A stretch of 64,000 nt of DNA from Pseudomonas sp. MWU15-20650 (GTDB taxonomy: Bacteria > Pseudomonadota > Gammaproteobacteria > Pseudomonadales > Pseudomonadaceae), in assembly GCF_023242475.1 (NCBI RefSeq), contig NZ_JALJFG010000003.1, positions 1 through 64,000 of the forward strand, written 5' to 3'. Shown here one piece after another: positions 21,165-29,503 of this stretch (positions within the stretch are counted from its first letter, which is position 1; each line of letters starts with the position of its first letter). The translations under genes were made by a program, and so were the position numbers. The notes under the pieces were generated by a model that ran no database searches, had not been told where the DNA came from, and was given only the letters and a program-made list of their open reading frames with translations.

Positions 21165-21218
21165 CATTCAGTCATAGTCCGAGGCCGAATGGGGTCGCCC
21201 AGAGCCGGCCGACCGACT

Positions 21219-21705
21219 ACCGTTTCCCATCGGTTGGAAAACCTTTATAAAAACCGGCATAAGCGTTGGTACCGTCGGCACCTGAACCGCTACCACCGGC
21301 GCTGCCGTACTTGTTCTTGCCGACTTCTTCAGCGGTCCTGCCGAGCCAAACCAATCCCGCGCCCGCCAGCTTCGTTCCCATGCCTCCACTGCTGCCAAGC
21401 CTTTGTCCGGCGCCTTGCATCACAGCGCCACCCAGCACCAATCCAGCACCTTGGGCTTTTTCTTTATTTTCTCCATTGTAGAGCGCCCCACCCACATGCG
21501 AACTCAACTGATCAGTGACCGCTTGTTTGAACGCGCTCAGCAAATCAGTGCGTTGTTGAGGAAGGAGCGCCGGGGACAACAACGAATTGAGCTCTGTGTT
21601 GATCGCATTTTTAAGCGTCTCGGACAACAAGCTCTCACTCCCCTGCAAAGCTGCGGGAGCATTAAGGGGGGGGACTACAGATACATTGACACCTTGGATA
21701 TTCAT
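21219..21705 (-). CDS. Small Gly-rich protein with HrpL-type promoter, candidate type III substrate
   Basis: The 162-residue protein has no cysteine and no signal peptide. It starts MNIQGVNVSVVPPLNAPAAL, followed by a helical, Ser/Leu-rich stretch (residues 22-70), and ends in a Gly-rich half (GLVLGGAVMQGAGQRLGSSG). A perfect hrp box lies 63 bases upstream, and an AGGAGG ribosome-binding site stands close before the ATG. The absence of Cys and the Gly content recall harpins or small type III helper proteins, but I recognise no family. It lies between two large toxin-like genes on the same strand and has its own algA-tail copy behind it. Confidence 0.65.
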
Positions 21706-21768
21706 ATTGCCTCACTCTAACGCGTATGAAGTTATACCTCCTGGTATCCAGATATTCCCTTCGCCACC

Positions 21769-21797
21769 TCTGTGGGGATGTTTCCTGAAACGGTTCC
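21769..21797 (-). promoter_or_regulatory. Perfect hrp box (HrpL/RspL-type promoter)
   Basis: Read on the - strand this is GGAACC (21797-21792), 16 bases, then CCACAGA (21775-21769), an exact match to the known consensus GGAACC-N15/16-CCACNNA used by the ECF sigma factor HrpL for type III secretion genes. It points at the gene starting at 21705. Confidence 0.85.
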
Positions 21798-21856
21798 GCC
21801 ACATATCGGAAAAGACATCGGGATGTGGTAGTCCAAAAGATGACCGTGTCGTATGA

Positions 21857-21945
21857 GTGAATACCATCGCGCAGTCACTCAACAGACCAAAGAAGCCCCG
21901 TCCAGCTGACTGCGTCTTCTATCCGCCGGGGGTTGGGTGGCAAGG
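21857..21945 (+). pseudogene. Duplicated fragment of the algA 3' end with terminator (copy 3)
   Basis: GTGAATACCATCGCGCAGTC repeats the last codons of algA (GTGAAAACTATCGCGCAGTA, 17266-17285) but the stop is changed to TCA. The following AAAGAAGCCCCGTCCAGCTG..CTGCGTCTTCTATCCG and GGGGGTTGGGTGG repeat the algA terminator. It lies about 60 bases behind the stop of the second large gene. Confidence 0.8.
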
Positions 21946-22006
21946 GCCGAAACACAGCCGCCATCACTGGCCCTTACCCAATACCGGCACTGCCATGGGC
22001 TGATAT

Positions 22007-25000
22007 TTAAATGGGCGTTTTCCCATGAGAAATAACGCGATCGACTAACTCAGCGTTAGGGCCACCCCGGTACTTCAAAGGAATTGAAAACGGCTCATCC
22101 ACATAGAAAATATGCGGATTATCAGGGCTTTGGATAACATTTAACCCCGACGTATTGACTTCATAGTAGTGCGACATTTTATCCATCGCATTGCCATATT
22201 TACGCTTTCCAAAGATGGTTTCGGAAATCTGTCGGGTCGGCATATCTGCGGGTGCCAAGTCCGTAAAGTAGTGCCGGCCTCGCTTTCCGGGCAGAGGTCG
22301 ACCGCTCAAATCTAAACTTGAAGGTGAAAGTCTCCTATCGGCCATGATTGCGGCATGCGGCTTGGCCCCGGTGTAGTGATAAAAAACATTCTTACCTTTT
22401 ACCGGTGGCTCCATCAGCGCTTTTTCACCCGGAAAGCTTTCCGGCACTCTCGGTCGCTTATTGGTTACTTGGCCACTTGTCGCGTTATTCGTGCCGACGC
22501 TCCCTGAAGAGCTGACTTGGTCAAACGGACGCTTGCTCGGCCGTGATGTCCCCGTAGCAGTGGGAGCCCCGCCCGGCAATCGGCTCAAACGCCACTCACC
22601 GTTACCGGCAGACTCCAGAAATGCTTGAACCCTATAGAGCTTGGATGTCGTCAGTGGCGCCTGAGGATCCACGATAGCAACCCGCCCGTCACGTGCGTGG
22701 AAGGCCGAATCAATCTGATACACCTTGTTGACCCCGGTACTGTCGGTAAAGCGCACGTACCAATCATTGCCCACGTTATAGGTACCGTCTGGCCTCAGAG
22801 GGCGACCTTTGATGACGTCTTCCGACACGCTGAAGGTGCTCAGATTAAGGTTTGGACGCGCACCCGCCGTTGGTGCTCTGACGATGACTGGAGGGGCTGG
22901 CGGGACCACCGGGCTTTTAAACACCGGCCGCAACGGCACGGCACTCACATTGGGAATACCAGAGGCGGCCATCGTGAAATCCGAGTAGACCGCACGCAAT
23001 GCGCCTGGGCTTTTGAGCAGCCGCGGCAAGATTCGGGCATTGGCGCGCAGGGCCGTCACGCCAGCCTTTCCTAAACGAACCCCCATGGAGATGCCTTTTC
23101 CGAGTACTGGCAACAAGTCGAGGAAGATGGAGGCCACCTCAATGCCGAACTGAACTTTGTTGATTCTCGATTGATACGCGACCTCTGCGCTGCTGACGCT
23201 TTGGTGGTCCGCGTGATCGATGAGTAACTTTACTTTCTGTTTGTACAGCTCATCCTGAAAGTTGCCATCGAAGGGTTTGAGTGTCACCGGAGCGCTCGTC
23301 AATTTGAGCACAGTGACGAGCGCATCCAGCGTGCGCAATGGGCTCTTCGTCGGATCGAATGCGCGCTCCTTGATCGCCTCGCCAGCGTTAACCACGTCGT
23401 TTTTATCGACCGGCGACGTTCTGCTCGCGGTGTAGAGCCTCCACTCCTTTTTCTCCATCAAGGCGTTCAGGGCGTTTATATCCGCCACTTCGCGAAAACA
23501 CACGCCATCGGGCGCATTCGGCGTGCACAGCACCAGCGACGCGTCTGTGTCATTGCCAATCACCATCGCTCCCTGAACCGGCAACCCACGCTGGATAAGG
23601 GCATTGGTGATAATTTTTTTCCCATCCACCAGGGGCCGGTCAGCCGAGTCCGGGTAATCAAGAACAGCCGCCACCCACTGCGCCCCTCGTTTGGTGCTGG
23701 TGTCTTGGGTAGCATCTATGTTGTAGGTATTGGGGTTGAGTGCTGCGAGAAAAGCCTCTTTATCCAGCATGTCGCTCAGGTGGGTTTTCCATGCTTTGCG
23801 GACGTCGCCGGCAGCACCCGACGGGGCATCCGTGGCCAACGCCTGTTTAAGCAGCTCGGTATAGGCTCCTCCCACATCGGCAGTGTTGACCAACGCCTTG
23901 AGCTGGTCGGTATTCAGGACGACCGGCTTGCCATCGTCGCCCAACAGAGGGTTGCCGTGCGTATCGGTCAGCGGCAGCTCGAAGGTGAGCTGGGTGAAGT
24001 GGCCGTGCTGGACGGCTGGAAACTCACTGGGGTTTTTCAGCGCCAGATCAGTCAGCGATACCCGGTGGTGCTTGACGGTGAGCGTATGACTGCTGCTTTG
24101 CCCGCCAGTGTGAGGATTGGACCTGGTTTTCACCCGCACCATCAGCTTGTCCGCATCGACCTGTGCAGCGGGGAACTGCCGTTTGATCGCTTCGTTCATC
24201 CGGTCGCGGGAAAAGCTACCCAGAGAAGGAAGGGTTGCCAGCGATGACGCCAGCGCATTTGCACTGCGGGCCTCGGAGTATTCCAGGTAATCAAACAACG
24301 CTTCCTGGGCCGGGCTCAGGTTTTTCAGCCACTCGGGGGCCAGCTTGTCAGCCAGTTGTTCATCCCGCGCCGCCATGGCGTTGTCGCCACTGAGCAGGTA
24401 CGACCAGTCAGCGGCATCATCCATGCGCTTGAGTGCTCCCGGCTCTGTCGATACCCGGGCGAGATTCGCAACGATTTCCTCCTGCTGACGCTTGAGCATC
24501 CAGGGGATGCCCTCGGCCAGCACATCCCCCGTCAAGGGGTCGGCGCTCAACATCACATCGTTGCCAGAGGGCGGTTCCGACTTGTTTTGTAACGACAACG
24601 GCAGCGTTTGCAACAGTAGGTCCGCGTCGGCGCCCCCCTCATCAAGGCGCGCTGCAATCGCCTGGCGCGCCTGGGCTGGCGTCGCGAACTGCTCGAACCC
24701 CTCACCCGGGGTGTACAGCACGACCGGCCCATTCGTCTCATCGAGTGCCAAAGTCCGGCCTTTCGTCCAGACGGGGGGCGTGGCCCCGGAACCGTCGGTG
24801 CTGGTGATTAGGAAGCAGCCCGCCATCAAGGCTCCCCGCTCGCTACCGTCATCAACGGTAAGCGGGTAGACACCAGGGCGTGCGCCATTGGGGAAGGCCG
24901 CTTCCCGTTCAGCCAACGTAGGGTATTGCAGTGCTGCGTCGATCAACCGCTTGCTCGCCGCGCTCAAGGTTCCATCGCTCACGCGCAATGCCGCCAGCGT

Positions 25001-25729
25001 CGACAGTTGTTGCTTGTGCAAGGTCAACAACTGGTCTTGAGGGGCCTGCAGAACCTGAGGGTCTTTCAACGTCGGGCGGGGGGTTGTCCAGAAGGTCTGG
25101 AGGGCAATCGGAAACTGCGTGACGATGCGCTGGGCAATCGTATCCAGGGTCAACTGTGGCGTGACGAGGGTGCTCGGGCTGGTGTCGGTGGCACGGGTAA
25201 AAATGCCGGACGGTTCAACGTCGCCTGCGTTGGGCTGCTTGTCAGGATTGGCCAGCAAGTTCGCCACCTTCCTGTTCAAGGCGTCCAGCACCGGCTCGGA
25301 CGACAGTGTTTTGATAGAGCCATCGTCCTGCTCGACCCAGCGCTTGAAGACCAGGTCTTTTGGCTTCAGGGTCGACATGTACGGAAACATTTGCTCCACT
25401 TGCTGACGCAGGAAGTCCTGGAAGCTCGGTTGCTCACCGTGCAAACGCTGCATGTCGCGGGACTGAAGGGCGTGTTGGGTGACAAACGCCTCCTGATTGG
25501 TAACCTTGAATTGCTGCATGAGCCGTGGGTATTCCAACCCGACCGGGGGTATGCCGGCCGAGGTGGGCAGAGGAATACCGTCCGGTGCGTAGGTCAATAC
25601 CGACGGCAGGTGCACGGGCTTTTGCGGGGGGGTGTCAACGGCAATATCGGTTTGGGTGGCCAATGCGTTTGGGGCAACAACGCTTTGTGGGGGAGAAAGG
25701 TGGGTCGAGTTTTCGGTCGCTGCAAACAT
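22007..25729 (-). CDS. Large DUF6543-type toxin with C-terminal ART (HYD1) domain, HrpL-driven
   Basis: The protein has 1240 residues and no signal peptide; the N-terminus is Ser/Thr/Pro-rich. The central part (about residues 450-880) resembles the DUF6543 dermonecrotic-toxin-like region of Pseudomonas, with VKHHRVSLTDLALKNPSEFP. Hydrophobic helices follow (GIEVASIFLDLLPVLGKGIS). A beta module (VGNDWYVRFTDSTGVNKVYQ) matches the paralogue at 17389. The last 140 residues read NVFYHYTGAKPHAAIM..LSPSS..GRHYFTDLAP and resemble the HYD1-type ADP-ribosyltransferase toxin domain. A perfect hrp box 59 bases upstream argues for type III delivery. Substrate and host are unknown. No obvious immunity gene adjoins, fitting a eukaryotic target. 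Confidence 0.75.
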   Translation of the reverse strand: MFAATENSTHLSPPQSVVAPNALATQTDIAVDTPPQKPVHLPSVLTYAPDGIPLPTSAGIPPVGLEYPRLMQQFKVTNQEAFVTQHALQSRDMQRLHGEQPSFQDFLRQQVEQMFPYMSTLKPKDLVFKRWVEQDDGSIKTLSSEPVLDALNRKVANLLANPDKQPNAGDVEPSGIFTRATDTSPSTLVTPQLTLDTIAQRIVTQFPIALQTFWTTPRPTLKDPQVLQAPQDQLLTLHKQQLSTLAALRVSDGTLSAASKRLIDAALQYPTLAEREAAFPNGARPGVYPLTVDDGSERGALMAGCFLITSTDGSGATPPVWTKGRTLALDETNGPVVLYTPGEGFEQFATPAQARQAIAARLDEGGADADLLLQTLPLSLQNKSEPPSGNDVMLSADPLTGDVLAEGIPWMLKRQQEEIVANLARVSTEPGALKRMDDAADWSYLLSGDNAMAARDEQLADKLAPEWLKNLSPAQEALFDYLEYSEARSANALASSLATLPSLGSFSRDRMNEAIKRQFPAAQVDADKLMVRVKTRSNPHTGGQSSSHTLTVKHHRVSLTDLALKNPSEFPAVQHGHFTQLTFELPLTDTHGNPLLGDDGKPVVLNTDQLKALVNTADVGGAYTELLKQALATDAPSGAAGDVRKAWKTHLSDMLDKEAFLAALNPNTYNIDATQDTSTKRGAQWVAAVLDYPDSADRPLVDGKKIITNALIQRGLPVQGAMVIGNDTDASLVLCTPNAPDGVCFREVADINALNALMEKKEWRLYTASRTSPVDKNDVVNAGEAIKERAFDPTKSPLRTLDALVTVLKLTSAPVTLKPFDGNFQDELYKQKVKLLIDHADHQSVSSAEVAYQSRINKVQFGIEVASIFLDLLPVLGKGISMGVRLGKAGVTALRANARILPRLLKSPGALRAVYSDFTMAASGIPNVSAVPLRPVFKSPVVPPAPPVIVRAPTAGARPNLNLSTFSVSEDVIKGRPLRPDGTYNVGNDWYVRFTDSTGVNKVYQIDSAFHARDGRVAIVDPQAPLTTSKLYRVQAFLESAGNGEWRLSRLPGGAPTATGTSRPSKRPFDQVSSSGSVGTNNATSGQVTNKRPRVPESFPGEKALMEPPVKGKNVFYHYTGAKPHAAIMADRRLSPSSLDLSGRPLPGKRGRHYFTDLAPADMPTRQISETIFGKRKYGNAMDKMSHYYEVNTSGLNVIQSPDNPHIFYVDEPFSIPLKYRGGPNAELVDRVISHGKTPI

Positions 25730-25788
25730 TAAATAAACCTTACATAGAAGAGTTGAACGTCGCCGCTACCTCCCTGTAGGTCGTCAGA

Positions 25789-25817
25789 TAAGTGGACGTT
25801 CAATGCGCTCCGGTTCC
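25789..25817 (-). promoter_or_regulatory. Perfect hrp box (HrpL/RspL-type promoter)
   Basis: On the - strand GGAACC (25817-25812) is followed by 16 bases and CCACTTA (25795-25789), an exact consensus match. It lies 59 bases before the ATG of the 1240-residue gene. The rest of the gap 25730-26173 holds a REP unit and no gene that I can support. Confidence 0.87.
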
Positions 25818-26060
25818 TGCCAGGAATGTAAGCTCAAGTAGCAGATCGCTGTGAGCTCTGCTGAAAATGCATGACCAAGTACCAGGGCACTGTACGGTCC
25901 TATTGATTGAAGTGAAAAACACCTGCCTGAATCGGCAGCGATGTGTCGTTGAAGGTCACACGGCTTGAAGCTGTGGGAGCTTGGCTGTCTTTGAAGGCGA
26001 CGGCCAAGTTATGGTCATCAAGACAGTTGCTCCCATCTTTGATTTGTGAACACATTCAAA

Positions 26061-26084
26061 TGTGGGAGGGGGCTTGCTCCCGAT
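26061..26084. repeat. Single REP unit
   Basis: TGTGGGAGGGGGCTTGCTCC followed by CGAT is one REP palindrome. No matching inverse unit is nearby. Confidence 0.75.
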
Positions 26085-26173
26085 GAGGCCCGCACGGCCA
26101 CCACAGCACTCAAGGTAACCAATCCCACCTACGCTTAAGTTAGGATGCTCGTTCCCCATTCGAGGTGGCCTTC

Positions 26174-26638
26174 ATGTTCTTCGGCGTTCTCCTGATCATT
26201 ACCTGGCTGATCCTGCTGCTGCGTTATCCGGCCAAGGCGCTGCCGGTTTCGCTTGCTGCCGCCGTCGGCCTGGGCTTCGTGGCGATCTGGGTGGTGTGGC
26301 TGGATAACCGCGAAGCCTCGCAGCTGGCCCGCCTGGAACTGCGCATCAGCTATGCGCCGCAAGACTGCCAGGCCGACCGGCCGTTGAAGCTGACCTTGAA
26401 GAACACCAACGACGTGCCCCTGACCGAACTGCGCTGGCGCGTGGCGGCCTACGCGCCGGGCGACACGGTCAACCTGGCCGACAACGTCTACGCCGCCCCT
26501 CGCTATCGCGGCCCCGGCGAACTGCAGGCGGGGGAAACCTGGGAAGATTGCTTGCCCACCCCCCCGCTGCGTCCCGGCTATCGCCCACAAACCCTGGAAT
26601 TTCGTGCCGAGCACCTGCAAGGCAGCTTCTCGGACTGA
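26174..26638 (+). CDS. Conserved membrane-anchored hypothetical protein
   Basis: The 154-residue protein has two N-terminal hydrophobic segments (FFGVLLIITWLILLL and LPVSLAAAVGLGFVAIWVVW) and then a soluble, beta-rich domain with LKLTLKNTNDVPLTELRWRV, probably periplasmic. Similar proteins accompany other Pseudomonas genes but I know no function. ATG 26174 has GAGG eight bases upstream; a GTG nine bases earlier would remove that site. It is 14 bases from the following dehydrogenase and probably cotranscribed. Confidence 0.75.
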   Translation: MFFGVLLIITWLILLLRYPAKALPVSLAAAVGLGFVAIWVVWLDNREASQLARLELRISYAPQDCQADRPLKLTLKNTNDVPLTELRWRVAAYAPGDTVNLADNVYAAPRYRGPGELQAGETWEDCLPTPPLRPGYRPQTLEFRAEHLQGSFSD

Positions 26639-26652
26639 CAAAGGATGGATCC

Positions 26653-27465
26653 ATGCCCAACGTACTCATCACCGGTTGCTCCAGCGGCATCGGCCGTGCC
26701 CTCGCCGACGCCTTCAAAGCTGCCGGCTTTACGGTATGGGCCAGCGCCCGCCGCGCAGAAGATGTCGCCCACTTATCGGCCGCCGGTTTCAACGCCGTGC
26801 AACTGGACGTCAACGATAACGCCGCCTTGCAGCGCTTGGCCGACCAGTGGGGCGAGCTGGATGTGCTGGTCAACAACGCCGGCTACGGCGCCATGGGCCC
26901 GTTGCTCGACGGCGGCACCGAGGCGATGCAGCGGCAATTCGAGACCAACGTGTTTTCCATCGTCGGCGTCACCCAGGCGCTGTTTCCCGCCTTGCGCCGC
27001 AGCCAGGGCCTGGTGGTGAATATCGGCAGCGTTTCCGGTGTGCTGGTCACCCCGTTCGCCGGCGCCTACTGCGCGTCCAAAGCCGCTGTGCATGCGTTGA
27101 GCGACGCCCTGCGCATGGAGCTGGCGCCATTTGGTGTGCGGGTGATGGAAGTGCAGCCCGGTGCGATCAATACAAGCTTTGCGAAAAACGCCGGGGCCCA
27201 GGCCGAATTGCTGATCAACGAAAAGTCACCGTGGTGGCCGCTGCGCGAAGGCATTCGTGCTCGCAGCCAAGCGTCCCAGGACAAGCCAACCCCAGCCAGT
27301 GAATTTGCTGCAGACGTGCTCAAGGCGGTGCAGCAAGCGCAACCGCCGCGCCTGTTGCGCTCGGGCAACGGCAGCCGGGCGCTACCGTTGATGGCGGCGC
27401 TGTTGCCCAAGGGGTTGTTGGAGAGGGTATTGAAGAAACGTTTTGGGTTGGGTGGTGTGTTGTAA
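26653..27465 (+). CDS. Short-chain dehydrogenase/reductase (SDR)
   Basis: This is an NAD(P)-dependent classical SDR oxidoreductase of about 270 residues. The cofactor motif is TGCSSGIGRAL (residues 7-17), the NAG motif is NNAGYGAMG, and the catalytic set is Ser (IGSVSG) with YCASK. The substrate cannot be read from the sequence. Its start follows AAAGGATGG, just after the upstream hypothetical gene. Confidence 0.88.
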   Translation: MPNVLITGCSSGIGRALADAFKAAGFTVWASARRAEDVAHLSAAGFNAVQLDVNDNAALQRLADQWGELDVLVNNAGYGAMGPLLDGGTEAMQRQFETNVFSIVGVTQALFPALRRSQGLVVNIGSVSGVLVTPFAGAYCASKAAVHALSDALRMELAPFGVRVMEVQPGAINTSFAKNAGAQAELLINEKSPWWPLREGIRARSQASQDKPTPASEFAADVLKAVQQAQPPRLLRSGNGSRALPLMAALLPKGLLERVLKKRFGLGGVL

Positions 27466-27556
27466 GCAAGCATGAAGCCTACCTGCCAAAACCCCGGATG
27501 AGTGCCATAATCGCCGCCTGCCTCTTGAAACTGACTGACCCCACAAGGGTAATGCG

Positions 27557-28888
27557 ATGGAAATCAGAAAAATTCGACTGAACAATGTCGGTCGTTTTAC
27601 CGACTTGGAAGTCGCCTTTGCGCCGACTGAAAAGCATGCGTCGAAGGTGACGGTGTTTGTGGGGAACAATGGGGCGGGGAAAACAACAATTCTCAGGTCA
27701 CTGGCCACCTCCCTTAGCTGGTTGGTTGCAAGAATTCGATCAGAAAGCGGCAGCGGCAGCCCAATAGAAGAAAGCGCCTTACATAACGGTTCAAACGTTG
27801 CGTCAATCTCTATTGAGGCTGAAGAGCTGTTTGTCGACTTCCATTGGTCATTGGCAAAGTCCAGGCGGGGGCGGAAAACAAAGGTCGCTAGCGAACTCGC
27901 CGATACGTCGGCCCTAGCTAATGTTTATAGGGACAATTTAACGCATGACGAAAACGCGTCTGTTCCCCTCATTGCTTACTATCCAGTCGAACGTTCAGTA
28001 CTTGAAATTCCCCTGAAAATAAAAACCCGGCACAGCTTTAGCCAATTGGACGGCTACGACAACTCGTTAAACCGGGGTGTCGACTTTCGCCGCTTCTTCG
28101 AATGGTTCCGGGAGCGAGAGGATAGCGAAAACGAAACCGGTATTTCAGCCAGCGCATTAGCAGAAGTGCAAAAAATTATTGGCACGCCAGAAAGCCAACT
28201 ATGGAAATTCCTGGAGCAAGCACACGCCTCATCTCGTGATCGACAGTTAACAGCCGTCCGTTCCGCCGTAGGAGCGTTCATGCCTGGGTTCACTAACCTG
28301 CGTGTCCAGCGTCGACCACATTTGCACATGGCAATCGATAAATGCGGCCAAACGTTAGATGTCTCCCAATTATCACAAGGCGAAAAGTCCATGATGGCCT
28401 TGGTTGGCGATATAGCTCGTCGTCTTGCCATGATGAATCCCTCCCTGGAAAACCCGCTACATGGCTACGGCGTCGTACTCGTCGACGAAGTAGATCTTCA
28501 CCTCCACCCCAAGTGGCAACGCCGTCTCATTCGCCAACTCACCGACACCTTCCCCAACTGCCAGCTCATACTCACAACTCATTCCCCATTGGTGATCAGC
28601 GATACCAAGGACGTCCTGTGCTACGTCCTCGACGACGGCGAACTGGAGGAGCACGACGGTCTCTACGGCCTCGATGCCAATCAGGTACTGCTCAACGTTA
28701 TGGACACCGATGTACGCAACAGTGAAGTTCAGTTTCGGCTGGATCGCTTGTTGGAATTGCTGCAAGACAAAAAGCTGAAAGAGGCCAAGGTCCTGTTCGA
28801 AGAACTTTCCGTCGATTTGCCCCCAGGTCATATCGAACTCACCAAGGCCGCCTTACTGATTCGCAAACTGGAGTTGCGCAGTGCGTAA
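27557..28888 (+). CDS. ptuA: Septu-type AAA ATPase PtuA
   Basis: The 443-residue ABC/SMC-like ATPase has Walker A GNNGAGKTTIL (residues 36-46), a signature-like LSQGEKSMMAL, Walker B VVLVDEVDLHLHP and the switch LTTHSP. The frame of the next gene, an HNH nuclease, overlaps its end by eight bases. That pair and order match the Septu anti-phage system, where the ATPase regulates the nuclease. No reverse transcriptase lies nearby, so a retron-type version is unlikely. The coding sequence looks more AT-rich than its neighbours, consistent with acquisition. The role as defence is inferred from family knowledge. Confidence 0.82.
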   Translation: MEIRKIRLNNVGRFTDLEVAFAPTEKHASKVTVFVGNNGAGKTTILRSLATSLSWLVARIRSESGSGSPIEESALHNGSNVASISIEAEELFVDFHWSLAKSRRGRKTKVASELADTSALANVYRDNLTHDENASVPLIAYYPVERSVLEIPLKIKTRHSFSQLDGYDNSLNRGVDFRRFFEWFREREDSENETGISASALAEVQKIIGTPESQLWKFLEQAHASSRDRQLTAVRSAVGAFMPGFTNLRVQRRPHLHMAIDKCGQTLDVSQLSQGEKSMMALVGDIARRLAMMNPSLENPLHGYGVVLVDEVDLHLHPKWQRRLIRQLTDTFPNCQLILTTHSPLVISDTKDVLCYVLDDGELEEHDGLYGLDANQVLLNVMDTDVRNSEVQFRLDRLLELLQDKKLKEAKVLFEELSVDLPPGHIELTKAALLIRKLELRSA

Positions 28889-29501
28889 AATCACCAAAGG
28901 AGATGAGCCGGCAGCGCTGACGCAATGGAAACGTGCAAATCCAAAGGGGCGCTACCCAGATCTGACGCGTGAACCCAGTCAATCCGTTCGTCAAGCATGT
29001 GTCGAAGAGCAACATGGACTGTGCGCTTACTGCTGCCACGAAATAACAGCGGACAACGCTCGCAACGAGCACGTCCAAGCACAAAAACTCGCGCCGAATC
29101 GTACCGTGGACTTTTCTAACATCGTCGCTAGCTGCGATAGATCCAAGCAATGCGACAAAGCCCACGGCCATCAATTATTGCCACTCACACCGTTGATGGA
29201 TGAATGCGAAACTGAACTGAAATTTTACGTTTCGGGACGGGTGGAGGGGCTGACACCAAGGGCAGCGACGGCCATCAAGGTGCTGAACCTGGGCGACAGC
29301 CACGAAAGCAACCGAGCACTGATTAATGCCCGAAAAACTCTCGTGGAAGCGCTTCTGTATGAAGGTGGTGTAGAACTCAAAGTAGAAAATACCGAACTGC
29401 TGATTCTATTAATGGACGAGTTAAGCGTTCCAGACGCCAGCAACCGACTAAGACCTTTCGCGCCTGTCCTCGTAAACGTGATCCGCCAGCTAACCACCTG
29501 A
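28881..29501 (+). CDS. ptuB: Septu-type HNH endonuclease PtuB
   Basis: The 206-residue protein carries a zinc-binding HNH core: CAYCCHEI (residues 48-55), NEHVQAQ, FSNIVASCDRSKQCDKAHG. This pattern matches the TIGR02646-type HNH proteins associated with Septu and some retrons. It starts at a GTG inside the ATPase gene (eight-base overlap), implying translational coupling. Expected action is DNA cleavage on phage infection. Confidence 0.82.
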   Translation: MRKITKGDEPAALTQWKRANPKGRYPDLTREPSQSVRQACVEEQHGLCAYCCHEITADNARNEHVQAQKLAPNRTVDFSNIVASCDRSKQCDKAHGHQLLPLTPLMDECETELKFYVSGRVEGLTPRAATAIKVLNLGDSHESNRALINARKTLVEALLYEGGVELKVENTELLILLMDELSVPDASNRLRPFAPVLVNVIRQLTT

Positions 29502-29503
29502 CG

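Noticed and set aside
22625..25732. Several long + strand open frames opposite the 1240-residue toxin gene
   Set aside because: They are shadows in GC-rich DNA without start sites or recognisable protein features; the - strand gene has a promoter and a ribosome-accessible start.
27470..29501. Retron (reverse transcriptase plus PtuAB)
   Set aside because: No reverse transcriptase gene or retron-like RNA region is present beside the pair; a stand-alone Septu is simpler.
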